Positions 32,411-39,840 of a stretch of 64,000 nt of DNA are shown piece after piece. Source of the DNA: Candidatus Saganbacteria bacterium (GTDB taxonomy: Bacteria; Margulisbacteria; WOR-1; O2-12-FULL-45-9); the NCBI GenBank assembly GCA_016932255.1, contig JAFGDE010000015.1:117422-181421 (forward strand), in the 5' to 3' direction. A program made the position numbers and the translations under genes. Within the stretch, counting starts at the first letter, position 1. Every line of letters begins with the position of its first letter. A model generated the notes under the pieces. That model was not told where the DNA came from. It was given only the letters and a program-made list of their open reading frames with translations, and searched no databases.

Positions 32411-32504
32411 AGAGTTCTTTACCCGCAACATCGGCCTCAAGGCCCTGGCCCTGGTCCTGGCCATCGTCCTCTGGGCCATTGCCCGCTATTGGGTCATTCG
32501 CTAA
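32403..32504 (+). CDS. 33-residue membrane peptide resembling the start of YbbR/CdaR proteins
   Basis: ATG 32403 follows AGGAGG inside the end of topA and opens 33 codons. The peptide begins MLREFFTRNIGLKALAL and continues through a single hydrophobic helix to RYWVIR. This matches the cytoplasmic N-terminus and TM helix that start YbbR-domain proteins, regulators of diadenylate cyclase, but no YbbR domains follow. It could be a truncated remnant or a free-standing membrane peptide. The good ribosome site favours translation. Confidence 0.55.
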   Translation: MLREFFTRNIGLKALALVLAIVLWAIARYWVIR

Positions 32505-32523
32505 GCCGGGAACAAGGCGGTTT

Positions 32524-33375
32524 ATGATGAAGATCATCAAATATCCCCGGCAGATGCACGCCTTTGCCGAACAGCAAAAGGCCGCCAACAGGACCATCGG
32601 CTTTGTGCCGACCATGGGCTACCTTCATGAAGGGCATCTTTCCCTGATCGAGTCAGCTTCGGCTCAAAGCGATGTGGTCATTGTCAGTATTTTCGTCAAC
32701 CCGCTCCAGTTCGGGCCTAAAGAGGACCTGAAGCGCTATCCCCGAGATCTGGGCCGCGATAAAAAACTGCTGCGCAATTTTGATATCGCTGCGCTCTTTG
32801 TCCCAACGGTCGGCCAAATGTACCCGGAAAAGCCACTGACCTTTGTTGAGGTGCCGGATCTGGGGCAAAAGCTCTGCGGCAGAACGCGGCCGGGCCACTT
32901 CAGGGGCGTGGCCACTGTGGTCAATAAATTTTTTAACATCGTGGCGCCTGACCTGGCCTTTTTCGGCGAAAAAGATTTCCAGCAGCTGACCATCATCAAG
33001 CGGATGGTCGCCGACCTTAATCTGCCGGTCAGGATCGTCGGCTGCCCGACCGTGCGCGAGCCTGACGGAGTGGCCATGAGCTCGCGCAACGCTTATCTTT
33101 TAAAAGAGGAAAGGGCCCAGGCGGTCGCTCTTTATCAAACGCTTCGCCTGGCTGCCGCAGAGATCAGGCACGGGATAAAGCAGGTGGCCGCGTTGAAACA
33201 ACGCTTGCGCCGTTTTCTTCGGGGTTTTCCCAAAGTACGGCTTGATTACCTGGAGGTCGTCGACCCGGTGAGCCTTGAGCCGAAAAGCTCGCTTAAGGGG
33301 GAGAGCCTGATCGCTGTTGCGGCCTATCTTGGCCAGACCCGTCTGATCGATAATTGCCTGGTCGGCCGCAGATGA
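32524..33375 (+). CDS. panC: Pantothenate synthetase
   Basis: PanC joins pantoate and beta-alanine with ATP to make pantothenate, the CoA and ACP arm precursor. The start at 32524 (or the adjacent ATG 32527) gives about 283 residues. The motifs are PTMGYLHEGHLSLI near the N-terminus, VNPLQFGPKEDL, FGEKDFQQLTIIKRMV and VREPDGVAMSSRNAYL. A start at 32479 would overlap the preceding membrane peptide and is rejected. It overlaps the first pseudopilin gene by 4 bp, so the operon runs on. panB and panD are not in the window. Confidence 0.95.
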   Translation: MMKIIKYPRQMHAFAEQQKAANRTIGFVPTMGYLHEGHLSLIESASAQSDVVIVSIFVNPLQFGPKEDLKRYPRDLGRDKKLLRNFDIAALFVPTVGQMYPEKPLTFVEVPDLGQKLCGRTRPGHFRGVATVVNKFFNIVAPDLAFFGEKDFQQLTIIKRMVADLNLPVRIVGCPTVREPDGVAMSSRNAYLLKEERAQAVALYQTLRLAAAEIRHGIKQVAALKQRLRRFLRGFPKVRLDYLEVVDPVSLEPKSSLKGESLIAVAAYLGQTRLIDNCLVGRR

Positions 33376-33743
33376 AACAGCCGGGTTTTACCCTGATAGA
33401 ATTGGTCGTTGTGCTCAGCCTGGTCGGCCTGCTCTCGATCGTCAGCCTGCGGCCGCTGCACGGCTGGTTGTCCCAGGTCAATCTGACCGCGGCAGCCCAT
33501 CTCATCGCGGCCGAGCTGCAAGCCCTGCGCTCCGAAGCTGCCGCCGGGCATGAAACCAAGGTCTTTGAGCCGGCCGCTCTCGCTCTGCCCAAAGGCATCA
33601 GACTAAGCGGCAGCCAGCAATTGTCTTTTTCAGCCACAGGCTTCCCTCCGCCCGGCGGTTCAGGTACACTAATAGCAGAGAACTCATATGGCAAGCAGAA
33701 AAAAGTCATCCTGTCCTCAAGCGGCAGGGTCCGCATCGAATAA
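33372..33743 (+). CDS. Type IV pseudopilin, GspH/FimT-like
   Basis: The 123-residue prepilin has a short leader cut before the Phe in KQPG-FTLIELVVVLSLVG, with Glu5 present, followed by the hydrophobic assembly helix. The globular part is short and of the GspH type. It overlaps panC by ATGA. It is the first of four consecutive prepilin-like genes (33372-34914), which together look like the minor pseudopilins that prime pilus or type II secretion filaments. The assembly ATPase, platform and secretin genes are elsewhere. Confidence 0.85.
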   Translation: MKQPGFTLIELVVVLSLVGLLSIVSLRPLHGWLSQVNLTAAAHLIAAELQALRSEAAAGHETKVFEPAALALPKGIRLSGSQQLSFSATGFPPPGGSGTLIAENSYGKQKKVILSSSGRVRIE

Positions 33744-34080
33744 GGCCGGTTTTACTATTATCGAATTACTGGTCGCTGCCGGCTTGTTCATTGTCTGCCT
33801 CGGCACCTTCAGTTATCTGCTGCGCAGCAGCGCCGCATCAATAGCCGATTCACGCCAGCTGGCCAGAGCGGTCTATGAACTTCAGGCCGAATCTGAAGAA
33901 TTGCAGGAAGTCCCCTTTGCCAGTCTTTGTTTTCTTAACGGCCGCCGCTTTGCCGGTGGAGCCGGCAAGATCAGCGTAACCCAGGCGCTGGCCGATCTGG
34001 TCGAGGTCAGGCTGGAGCTTGTCTGGCATGAGAACAAGGTGCCGCTCAGGCTTTACACCTTGAGGAGCAATTACAAATGA
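33688..34080 (+). CDS. Type IV pseudopilin (GspI/PilV-like)
   Basis: The prepilin signal KAG-FTIIELLVAAGLF has Glu5. The only available in-frame start is ATG 33688, which gives a 21-residue leader and makes the gene overlap its upstream neighbour by 56 bp in another frame. The overlap is unusual but both frames are well supported. The mature part is about 109 residues. It is coupled to the next gene by a 4-bp overlap. Confidence 0.85.
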   Translation: MASRKKSSCPQAAGSASNKAGFTIIELLVAAGLFIVCLGTFSYLLRSSAASIADSRQLARAVYELQAESEELQEVPFASLCFLNGRRFAGGAGKISVTQALADLVEVRLELVWHENKVPLRLYTLRSNYK

Positions 34081-34499
34081 GACCGAGGCTTCGGGGCTTT
34101 ACCTTGATAGAGATGATCATTGCCTTCACTCTCTTGGCGATGGTCATGGGCGGCATTTTTCACGCGGCAAGCGTTGAGCTGGCGTTCTGGCAACGTGTTG
34201 CTCTGGCCAGCACCAGGCAACAGGCTGTTGACCACTGCCTGGGCAGCATCGTCCGCGACATCCACTCTGCCGGCGAGATAATCTTCTCCGCTACGGGCGA
34301 CGAGCTTATCCTGCTCGCCGGTCCTGATCGTATCGAGTATTCCCTTAACAGCGGCAAGCTCTGCCGCAAGAAGAACGGCCGGGCCGCTTATCTGACGGAT
34401 GTCGGTCAGGTCGGTCAGTTCAGTGTTTCCTATCCAAGCACGCGCCGGATAGAGTTCATGCTGGATGAATATATCGGCCAGGCGGCGCTGAGGAACTGA
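34077..34499 (+). CDS. Type IV pseudopilin (GspJ/PilW-like)
   Basis: The 140-residue prepilin has leader MRPRLRG and processing site G-FTLIEMIIAFTLLAMVMGG, with Glu5. The C-terminal part has the QQAVDHCLGSIVRDIHSAG helix typical of PilW/GspJ proteins, where it is followed by beta strands (LILLAGPDRIEYSL). It starts in the ATGA overlap with the previous gene and ends one base before the next start. Confidence 0.85.
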   Translation: MRPRLRGFTLIEMIIAFTLLAMVMGGIFHAASVELAFWQRVALASTRQQAVDHCLGSIVRDIHSAGEIIFSATGDELILLAGPDRIEYSLNSGKLCRKKNGRAAYLTDVGQVGQFSVSYPSTRRIEFMLDEYIGQAALRN

Positions 34500-34500
34500 T

Positions 34501-34914
34501 ATGAAAAAAGGCTTTGCCCTCATGACCAGTATAATGATAATTTCCGCCTCATTGGTCTTGTGTGCATTATTGGTCAAAGTGGTCTATAATTGTCATGTTA
34601 GCGTTAATGCGGCGCTGGACCGGCAACTGGCCTTCAGTCTGGCGGAGGCCGGTCTGGAAAAGGGCAAGGTCGAACTGAGCCATAACCCGGCCTGGTACAC
34701 TGACCAGCCGTATTTCCGTCCGGACAACGCTGAATGGCTGATCAAGTACGCCATCGGTCAGGAGAACTCCCTGGGCGACGGCCATTTCAAGGTGATCAGG
34801 GAAAAAGGGCGTGATGCGCTTTATTCGGTCGGCTGTCAGGGCCGGGGGGCCGTGGTCCTGAAGCTTGTTTTCAGCAATTCGCCATTCGAGACCCTTGCCT
34901 GGCAGGAATTATAG
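34501..34914 (+). CDS. Type IV pseudopilin lacking Glu5 (GspK/PilX-like)
   Basis: The 137-residue protein begins MKKG-FALMTSIMIISASLV. It has the prepilin glycine and hydrophobic helix, but residue 5 of the mature form is Met rather than Glu. This loss is typical of GspK/PilX tip subunits. The helix ends in a LAFSLAEAGLEKGKVEL motif common to PilX N-termini. It completes the minor pseudopilin set. Confidence 0.82.
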   Translation: MKKGFALMTSIMIISASLVLCALLVKVVYNCHVSVNAALDRQLAFSLAEAGLEKGKVELSHNPAWYTDQPYFRPDNAEWLIKYAIGQENSLGDGHFKVIREKGRDALYSVGCQGRGAVVLKLVFSNSPFETLAWQEL

Positions 34915-34930
34915 ACACCGGAGGTAAAAA

Positions 34931-35293
34931 ATGACGAACTATCTGTTTTTATCGACTTCGATCATACTGGCGACCATGGGGCAGCTCTTGATGAAAAGGG
35001 GTATGATGAGCTTTGGCGCATTTCCTGTCAGCCAGCTGTTGAGCAAGATCATTCCCATGTTCTTGAATCCTTACGTCTTTGTCGGCCTGGCCTGCTTCGG
35101 CGCCAGCGCTGTCACCTGGCTGGTCGTCCTCTCGCGCATGGAGCTCAGCCTGGTCTATCCCATGGTCAGCGTGGCTTACGTCATCGTAGCCCTGGTCTCC
35201 TGGATCTTTTTCAAAGAAAACTTGACCCTGGTGCGCTGGCTGGGGATACTGGTGATCATGGTCGGGGTTTTCCTGATCTCGCGGACGTCCTAA
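34931..35293 (+). CDS. Small EamA/DMT-type transporter
   Basis: This 120-residue inner-membrane protein has four hydrophobic segments, the size of SMR/ArnE-like transporters. SIILATMGQLLMKRGM in TM1 and SLVYPMVSVAYVIVALVSW in TM3 match the family, and WLGILVIMVGVFLISR closes TM4. Related proteins move lipid-linked aminoarabinose, polyamines or drugs, and the substrate here is open. A GGAGGTAAAA site precedes the ATG. Confidence 0.85.
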   Translation: MTNYLFLSTSIILATMGQLLMKRGMMSFGAFPVSQLLSKIIPMFLNPYVFVGLACFGASAVTWLVVLSRMELSLVYPMVSVAYVIVALVSWIFFKENLTLVRWLGILVIMVGVFLISRTS

Positions 35294-35299
35294 GCCGCC

Positions 35300-35788
35300 T
35301 CAATCCTTCTTGTAATATTTGGTGAAGTCCTCGGGCTTCATGTTCTGGATAAAATCCTTGAATTTTTTGGTCTCATCCGCGTCTTTTTCCGCGTTGACCA
35401 GCTTGGCTTGCATCATCACGACCTCAGAAACAAAGATCGGCAGATGAGCCCGCACTGCCAGGGCAATGGCGTCTGAGGGACGGGCGTCGATCTTCATGAT
35501 CTTTTTATCCTTTTCGCATTCGATCACCGCGTAAAAGGTGCCTTCCTTGACCTCATTGACGATCACGCGCTGCAGGGTTCCGCCCAGCTTTTCAATAAAA
35601 TCAAGCAGCAGGTCGTGTGTCATCGGCCGGGGCGGTTTGACGTTCTGGAGCTCCATGGCAATGGCGGCAGCCTCAAAAATGCCTATCCAGATCGGCAGGA
35701 AGTTCAGTTCCTCTTCATCGCGCAACAGGACTAAGGGTGATAGGTTACGGGGATCAAAGCCCAGACCCCCGACCTGCATCTGGATCAT
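35300..35788 (-). CDS. Bifunctional nuclease (BFN/DUF151) domain protein
   Basis: The 162-residue protein consists of one BFN domain: PLVLLRDEEELNFLPIWIG, EAAAIAMELQNVKPPRPMTHDLL, and the acidic motif IDARPSDAIALAVRAHLPIFV. Members bind or cleave nucleic acids, and their cellular role is unclear. The C-terminus lacks the UVR motif found in some relatives. It starts in a 4-bp ATGA overlap with rplT, so it is the last gene of the thrS/infC/rpmI/rplT transcript. Confidence 0.9.
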   Translation of the reverse strand: MIQMQVGGLGFDPRNLSPLVLLRDEEELNFLPIWIGIFEAAAIAMELQNVKPPRPMTHDLLLDFIEKLGGTLQRVIVNEVKEGTFYAVIECEKDKKIMKIDARPSDAIALAVRAHLPIFVSEVVMMQAKLVNAEKDADETKKFKDFIQNMKPEDFTKYYKKD

Positions 35789-36135
35789 GCGGTTTTAACG
35801 ACCTCCAGCAGTTGCTTAAAATCAGCAGGATGGTTGGCCGCCAGATCCGCCAGAGAGCGGCGGTCCAGTTCGATCTTTTTCTTTTTAAGCCCGGCCATGA
35901 ACCGGCTGTAACTTAAGCCAGCCTGGCGCACAGCCGCGTTGATCCTGACGATCCAGAGCCGGCGCATGGCCGATTTCTTCTGGCGCCGGCCGCGGGTGGC
36001 ATGTCTCTTAGCCTTAACGATCGCCTGCTTGCGCCGGCGCAGCTGAGTGCGCAGCCCGCCGCGGAATCCCTTGGCCCTCTTTAACTGTTTACGCTTCTTC
36101 TTCCTGGCAACATTGCCTCGTTTTACCCTGACCAT
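35785..36135 (-). CDS. rplT: 50S ribosomal protein L20
   Basis: This assembly protein of the large subunit is 116 residues, basic and helical, with the typical start MVRVKRGNVARKKRKK-like and KRHATRGRRQKKSAMRRLWI. In many bacteria L20 also represses its own operon by binding the leader. An AGGAGG site lies before the start. Order infC-rpmI-rplT is the classical one. Confidence 0.98.
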   Translation of the reverse strand: MVRVKRGNVARKKKRKQLKRAKGFRGGLRTQLRRRKQAIVKAKRHATRGRRQKKSAMRRLWIVRINAAVRQAGLSYSRFMAGLKKKKIELDRRSLADLAANHPADFKQLLEVVKTA

Positions 36136-36141
36136 GGATTT

Positions 36142-36339
36142 CTAGCCTCCTGGCAGCATGTCCCTGACGCGGGCAATGTCGCTCTTGGCGACCTGGCCGA
36201 CCTGGCGCAGGGAGCGCTTTTTCTTTTTTGATTTTGACTCAAGGATATGTCTGGTCTTGGCGTGGCGGCGCATGACCTTGCCTTTCTTGGTCAACCTGAA
36301 CCTCTTGGCCGCCGCGCGTCTTGTCTTGACTTTTGGCAT
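36142..36339 (-). CDS. rpmI: 50S ribosomal protein L35
   Basis: The 65-residue basic protein begins [20 protein letters not shown] and carries [18 protein letters not shown], as in L35. It lies 9 nt after infC with GGAGA as ribosome site, between infC and rplT. Confidence 0.98.
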   Translation of the reverse strand: MPKVKTRRAAAKRFRLTKKGKVMRRHAKTRHILESKSKKKKRSLRQVGQVAKSDIARVRDMLPGG

Positions 36340-36348
36340 TACTGTCTC

Positions 36349-36852
36349 CTATTTCGGTGAAACGATCACCACAAAATTCTTGCCGAATCTCTTTGGCTTG
36401 GCCTCGGCTTTGCCCAGGTCGCCGAGCGCCTCGATCATACGTTCCATGACCTTCATGCCCAGATCGACATGGGCCATTTCACGGCCGCGGAAGAACATCG
36501 ATAACTTGACCTGGTTCTTTTCTTCCAGGAATTCCCGCGCTTTTCTCAGCCTGACCTCAAAATCATGCTGGGCGATCTTGGGAGAAAGCTTTACCTCTTT
36601 CAGCCCGCCGCCGCGCTGCGATTTTCGCGCTTCCTTTTCCTTTTTACTCTGCTCGTACTTGAGTTTGCCGTGGTCAGCAATGCGGCAGACAGGCGGTTGA
36701 GCCCCTGGCGAGACCAGAACAAGGTCAAGTCCCCGTTCGCGAGCCAGCTTCAAAGCATCCTGGGTCGGTAAAACCCCTAACTGCTTGCCCTCCTCATCCA
36801 CTACCCTGACTTCCCGGCCGCGGATACGTTCGTTAATTATGAAATTCTTAAT
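36349..36852 (-). CDS. infC: Translation initiation factor IF-3, probable ATT start
   Basis: IF-3 keeps subunits apart and checks the start codon. Conserved sequence extends upstream of the first GTG (36801): INERIRGREVRVVDEEGKQL is the standard IF-3 N-terminus. Further upstream the frame contains no ATG, GTG or TTG before its stop. The best start is therefore ATT at 36852, reading IKNFIINERIRG, about 9 nt after GGGGGT. This gives 167 residues, the usual size. Rare AUU starts are known for infC, where IF-3 represses its own synthesis by rejecting them. Both domains are intact (VCRIADHGKLKYEQSKKEKE, then FFRGREMAH). Confidence 0.93.
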   Translation of the reverse strand: MKNFIINERIRGREVRVVDEEGKQLGVLPTQDALKLARERGLDLVLVSPGAQPPVCRIADHGKLKYEQSKKEKEARKSQRGGGLKEVKLSPKIAQHDFEVRLRKAREFLEEKNQVKLSMFFRGREMAHVDLGMKVMERMIEALGDLGKAEAKPKRFGKNFVVIVSPK

Positions 36853-36875
36853 ACGTGCTCTACCCCCAAAGGTTA

Positions 36876-36881
36876 ATTATA
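36876..36881 (-). promoter_or_regulatory. -10 box for infC, inside the thrS-infC gap
   Basis: On the minus strand TATAAT lies 23 nt before the ATT start, next to the thrS stop codon at 36889. It would let infC, rpmI and rplT be made without thrS. Confidence 0.55.
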
Positions 36882-36888
36882 CTACAAA

Positions 36889-38610
36889 TCAGGCCTTACT
36901 GTCTATATCACGACGTAATTTAGCGAGGAGTTCAGCGGTCTTTTCAGCGCCCAGGTCGCCTTCGCTCCGGTGCCTGACCGCGACCTGGCCGGCGTCTGCC
37001 TCATTATCGCCCACGATCAGCATATAAGGGATCTTTTCCAGCTGGGCATCCCGGATCTTGGCGCCGATCTTTTCCTTGCGCTGGTCAACTTCGACCCGGA
37101 TCCCGGCCTGGCGCAGCTCAGCCGCTACCTTTTCAGCATAGTTATTATGACGGTCGGATATCGGCAGGACCTTGGCCTGGACCGGCGCCAGCCAGAGCGG
37201 GAATGCTCCGGCATAATGCTCGATCAATGCCCCTAAAAATCGCTCTAAACTGCCCAGAACCGCACGATGGACCATGACCGGCGTCTGTTTTGTGCCGTCA
37301 GCAGCTGTGTAGTTCAAGGCAAAGCGCTGTGGCAGGTTGAAATCGACCTGCACGGTCGGCCCCTGCCAGGTGCGGCCCAGCGCGTCCTTGAGCTTGATAT
37401 CGATCTTTGGCCCGTAGAACACCCCGGCGCCAGGATCGATCTCAAACGGCATTTTCTTGTGTTTGAGGGCTTTTTTTAGTATTTCTGTAGCTTTATCCCA
37501 GTTCTCTTCTGTGCCGGCGAATTTTTCCGGCCGAGTCGACAGGTTGACTTCATATTCGAACTTAAAGGTCTTCATGACAAAGTCAATGAATTCCAGCACA
37601 GAAACGATCTCTTCTTCCAGCTGGTCCAGGCGGCAGAAGATATGAGCATCATCCTGGGTAAAGCCACGCACGCGCAGCAGGCCATGAAGCACGCCGGACT
37701 TTTCGTAACGGTAGACCGTGCCGAACTCGAACATGCGCACCGGCAGGTCGCGATAGCTCATCAATTTGCGCTTGTAGATCAGGATATGGCCCGGACAGTT
37801 CATCGGCTTGACCACATAGTCCTGCTCATCGATCTGCATGAAGTACATGTTTTCACGGTAATAATTGGTATGGCCCGAGGTGTTCCACAGGTCGATCTTG
37901 GCAATGTGCGGGATAGCGACCATCTCGTAGCCGCGCTTGAGGTTCTCCTGGCGCATAAAATCCTCGATCAGGTAGCGCACCATCGCGCCTTTTGGGTGAT
38001 AATAAACAAAGCCCGCGCCGGCCTCTTCATGCATGGAGAACAGGTCAAGCTCTTTGCCCAACTTGCGGTGATCGCGTTTTTTAGCTTCTTCCAGGCTGGT
38101 GAGATAATTATCAAGGTCCTCTTTGCTGGCCCAGGCCGTGCCGTAGATGCGCTGCATCATGGGATTGGTCTCAATGCCGTGCCAATAGGCGCCGGCAATG
38201 GACAAGAGCTTAAAAGCCTTGATCTCCTTGGTGTAGCGCACGTGCGGTCCGCGGCAGAGGTCGATAAAATCGCCGTGCTTGTAAAAAGTGACCATTTTGT
38301 CAGGGATCTCGTGCAGTATCTCGATCTTGTACTTTTCCTCGCGCTCTTCCAGGAACTGGGCCGCCTCTTCCTTGGTCATCTCGATCTTTTCGAACTTGGC
38401 GTTGGACTTGATGATCTCTTTCATTTTTTTCTCGATCTTGGGCAGGTCTTCAGAAGTGATTTGCTCGGGCATGTCAAAGTCATAGTAGAACCCGTTCTCG
38501 ATCGACGGGCCGATGCCGAGCTTAACTCCCGGGAATAGCTCGACAACTGCCTGAGCCATAATGTGGGAGGCGGAATGTCTTAATGTTTCGAGGTCAGCCT
38601 TTTTCGTCAT
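36889..38610 (-). CDS. thrS: Threonyl-tRNA synthetase without TGS domain
   Basis: The enzyme charges tRNA-Thr. It is 573 residues, shorter than the usual ~640, because it starts directly at the editing domain (LRHSASHIMAQAV) and lacks the N-terminal TGS domain. There is no room for that domain upstream, since a -10 box lies 6 nt before the ATG. The editing motifs HSASH and CRGPH are present. Class II motif 2 is around RYEKSGVLHGLLRVRGF, and motif 3 and the anticodon domain (GDNEADAGQVAVRHRSEGDL) are intact. Confidence 0.96.
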   Translation of the reverse strand: MTKKADLETLRHSASHIMAQAVVELFPGVKLGIGPSIENGFYYDFDMPEQITSEDLPKIEKKMKEIIKSNAKFEKIEMTKEEAAQFLEEREEKYKIEILHEIPDKMVTFYKHGDFIDLCRGPHVRYTKEIKAFKLLSIAGAYWHGIETNPMMQRIYGTAWASKEDLDNYLTSLEEAKKRDHRKLGKELDLFSMHEEAGAGFVYYHPKGAMVRYLIEDFMRQENLKRGYEMVAIPHIAKIDLWNTSGHTNYYRENMYFMQIDEQDYVVKPMNCPGHILIYKRKLMSYRDLPVRMFEFGTVYRYEKSGVLHGLLRVRGFTQDDAHIFCRLDQLEEEIVSVLEFIDFVMKTFKFEYEVNLSTRPEKFAGTEENWDKATEILKKALKHKKMPFEIDPGAGVFYGPKIDIKLKDALGRTWQGPTVQVDFNLPQRFALNYTAADGTKQTPVMVHRAVLGSLERFLGALIEHYAGAFPLWLAPVQAKVLPISDRHNNYAEKVAAELRQAGIRVEVDQRKEKIGAKIRDAQLEKIPYMLIVGDNEADAGQVAVRHRSEGDLGAEKTAELLAKLRRDIDSKA

Positions 38611-38616
38611 GAAATC

Positions 38617-38622
38617 AGTATA
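38617..38622 (-). promoter_or_regulatory. -10 box of thrS
   Basis: On the minus strand TATACT ends 6 nt before the thrS ATG. No Shine-Dalgarno site is visible, so the transcript is probably leaderless. Confidence 0.5.
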
Positions 38623-38638
38623 TCATAGAGGTTAAAGC

Positions 38639-39787
38639 TTAGCCAGAGGCCGCGGCTTGCTCCCTCGCCCATTTATCAGCAGCCAAAATGTCTTCTAGGG
38701 TAGGATTTTCCTTGTTCTCATGGCGCTCCATGACCATTTTGATCCGCTGCGGCAGCTGGGCGAAATTGAGCTTGCCTTTGAAGAACAGCTTGATCACTTC
38801 CTCATTAGCCGCGTTGAGCACCGCTGGCAGCGTGCCCTTTTTCTTGCCCGCTTCATAAGCATAATCCAGACAGGGAAATTTTTGTTTATCTGGCTGTAGG
38901 AATTCAAGCTTGGACAATTTTGCCAAACTCAGAGTGTTCCAGTGGTTCTTGGCCCGGGTCTGTTCCAGCAACGCATATTGGATCGGGATGCGCATGTCCG
39001 GCGCGCCCAGCTGGGCCTTGACCGAGCCGTCAATGAATTCAACAAAGGAATGAATGATGCTTTGCGGGTGAATGATAACCTCGATCTGGGAGTAATCTAG
39101 GCCAAAGAGATAATGGGCTTCCATCACTTCAAAGCCTTTGTTCATCAGCGTGGCCGAGTCAATGGTGATCTTGGGCCCCATTTTCCAGGTCGGGTGTTTC
39201 AAGGCTTCCTTGGCGGTAAGCGTGGCGAATTTTTCCACGGGGGTTTTGATGAACGGACCGCCGGACGCGGTCAGCACGATCTTCTTGACCGTTTTCATAT
39301 CCTCACCAGCCAGGCACTGGGCAATAGCGCTGTGCTCGGAGTCGATCGGGAAAACCTTTACGCCTGCGGTCTTGACCTCTTTCATAAAGACCTCGCCTGC
39401 CGCGACCAGGACTTCTTTGGTCGCCAGGGCAATGTCCTTTTTAAGCTTAACCGCTTCGAGCACCGCGGTCAGGGCCAGCGCGCCGGGGATGGCAACAACA
39501 ACTGTTTTGGCTGTCGGCTCGGTCGCGACTTTCATTAATCCTTCAGGACCAGACAGAACTTCGGCCTTAACGCCAGCCAGCTTGGCTTCAACCTGTTGTT
39601 TAACAGTGTCATTCTCGACTGAAACGATCTTGGGCTGGAATTTCTTGACCTGTTCAACGATCAGGTCAACTTCGTCCTTGGCCGCGATGGCCGTGACCGT
39701 TAAACTGCTGGGGAAGATCGAAACGACCTCTAAGGACTGCTTGCCGATGGAGCCGGTCGAGCCGAGGACAGCAATGCCTTTCTTCAT
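38639..39787 (-). CDS. dxr: 1-deoxy-D-xylulose 5-phosphate reductoisomerase
   Basis: Dxr makes 2-C-methyl-D-erythritol 4-phosphate, the first committed step of the MEP isoprenoid pathway. The start at 39787 (MKKGIAVLGSTGSIGKQSL) gives 382 residues; an ATG at 39805 lies in the promoter and is rejected. The NADPH motif GSTGSIG, the metal/substrate motif PIDSEHSAIAQCL, SGGPF and KMGPKITIDSATLMNKGFE are intact. It is divergent from the AsmA-like gene across a 53-bp shared promoter region. Confidence 0.96.
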   Translation of the reverse strand: MKKGIAVLGSTGSIGKQSLEVVSIFPSSLTVTAIAAKDEVDLIVEQVKKFQPKIVSVENDTVKQQVEAKLAGVKAEVLSGPEGLMKVATEPTAKTVVVAIPGALALTAVLEAVKLKKDIALATKEVLVAAGEVFMKEVKTAGVKVFPIDSEHSAIAQCLAGEDMKTVKKIVLTASGGPFIKTPVEKFATLTAKEALKHPTWKMGPKITIDSATLMNKGFEVMEAHYLFGLDYSQIEVIIHPQSIIHSFVEFIDGSVKAQLGAPDMRIPIQYALLEQTRAKNHWNTLSLAKLSKLEFLQPDKQKFPCLDYAYEAGKKKGTLPAVLNAANEEVIKLFFKGKLNFAQLPQRIKMVMERHENKENPTLEDILAADKWAREQAAASG

Positions 39788-39796
39788 GGTGTGCCT

Positions 39797-39818
39797 ATTA
39801 TACAATAGATGTTATAAT
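39797..39818. promoter_or_regulatory. Back-to-back -10 boxes for dxr and the AsmA-like gene
   Basis: TATAAT on the minus strand (39797-39802) lies 9 nt before dxr. TATAAT on the plus strand (39813-39818) lies 22 nt before the AsmA-like ATG. The two -10 boxes are only 10 bp apart, so each polymerase footprint would cover the other box. Confidence 0.6.
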
Positions 39819-39840
39819 ACTGCCAACGAGGTGATGCTTC

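Noticed and set aside
31070..32479. 469-codon open frame opposite topA
   Set aside because: The high G+C codon pattern of topA leaves few stops on the other strand. The translation has no recognisable domain, and topA is beyond doubt.
37642..38538. 298-codon open frame opposite thrS
   Set aside because: It is a shadow of thrS codons, with low complexity and no ribosome site.
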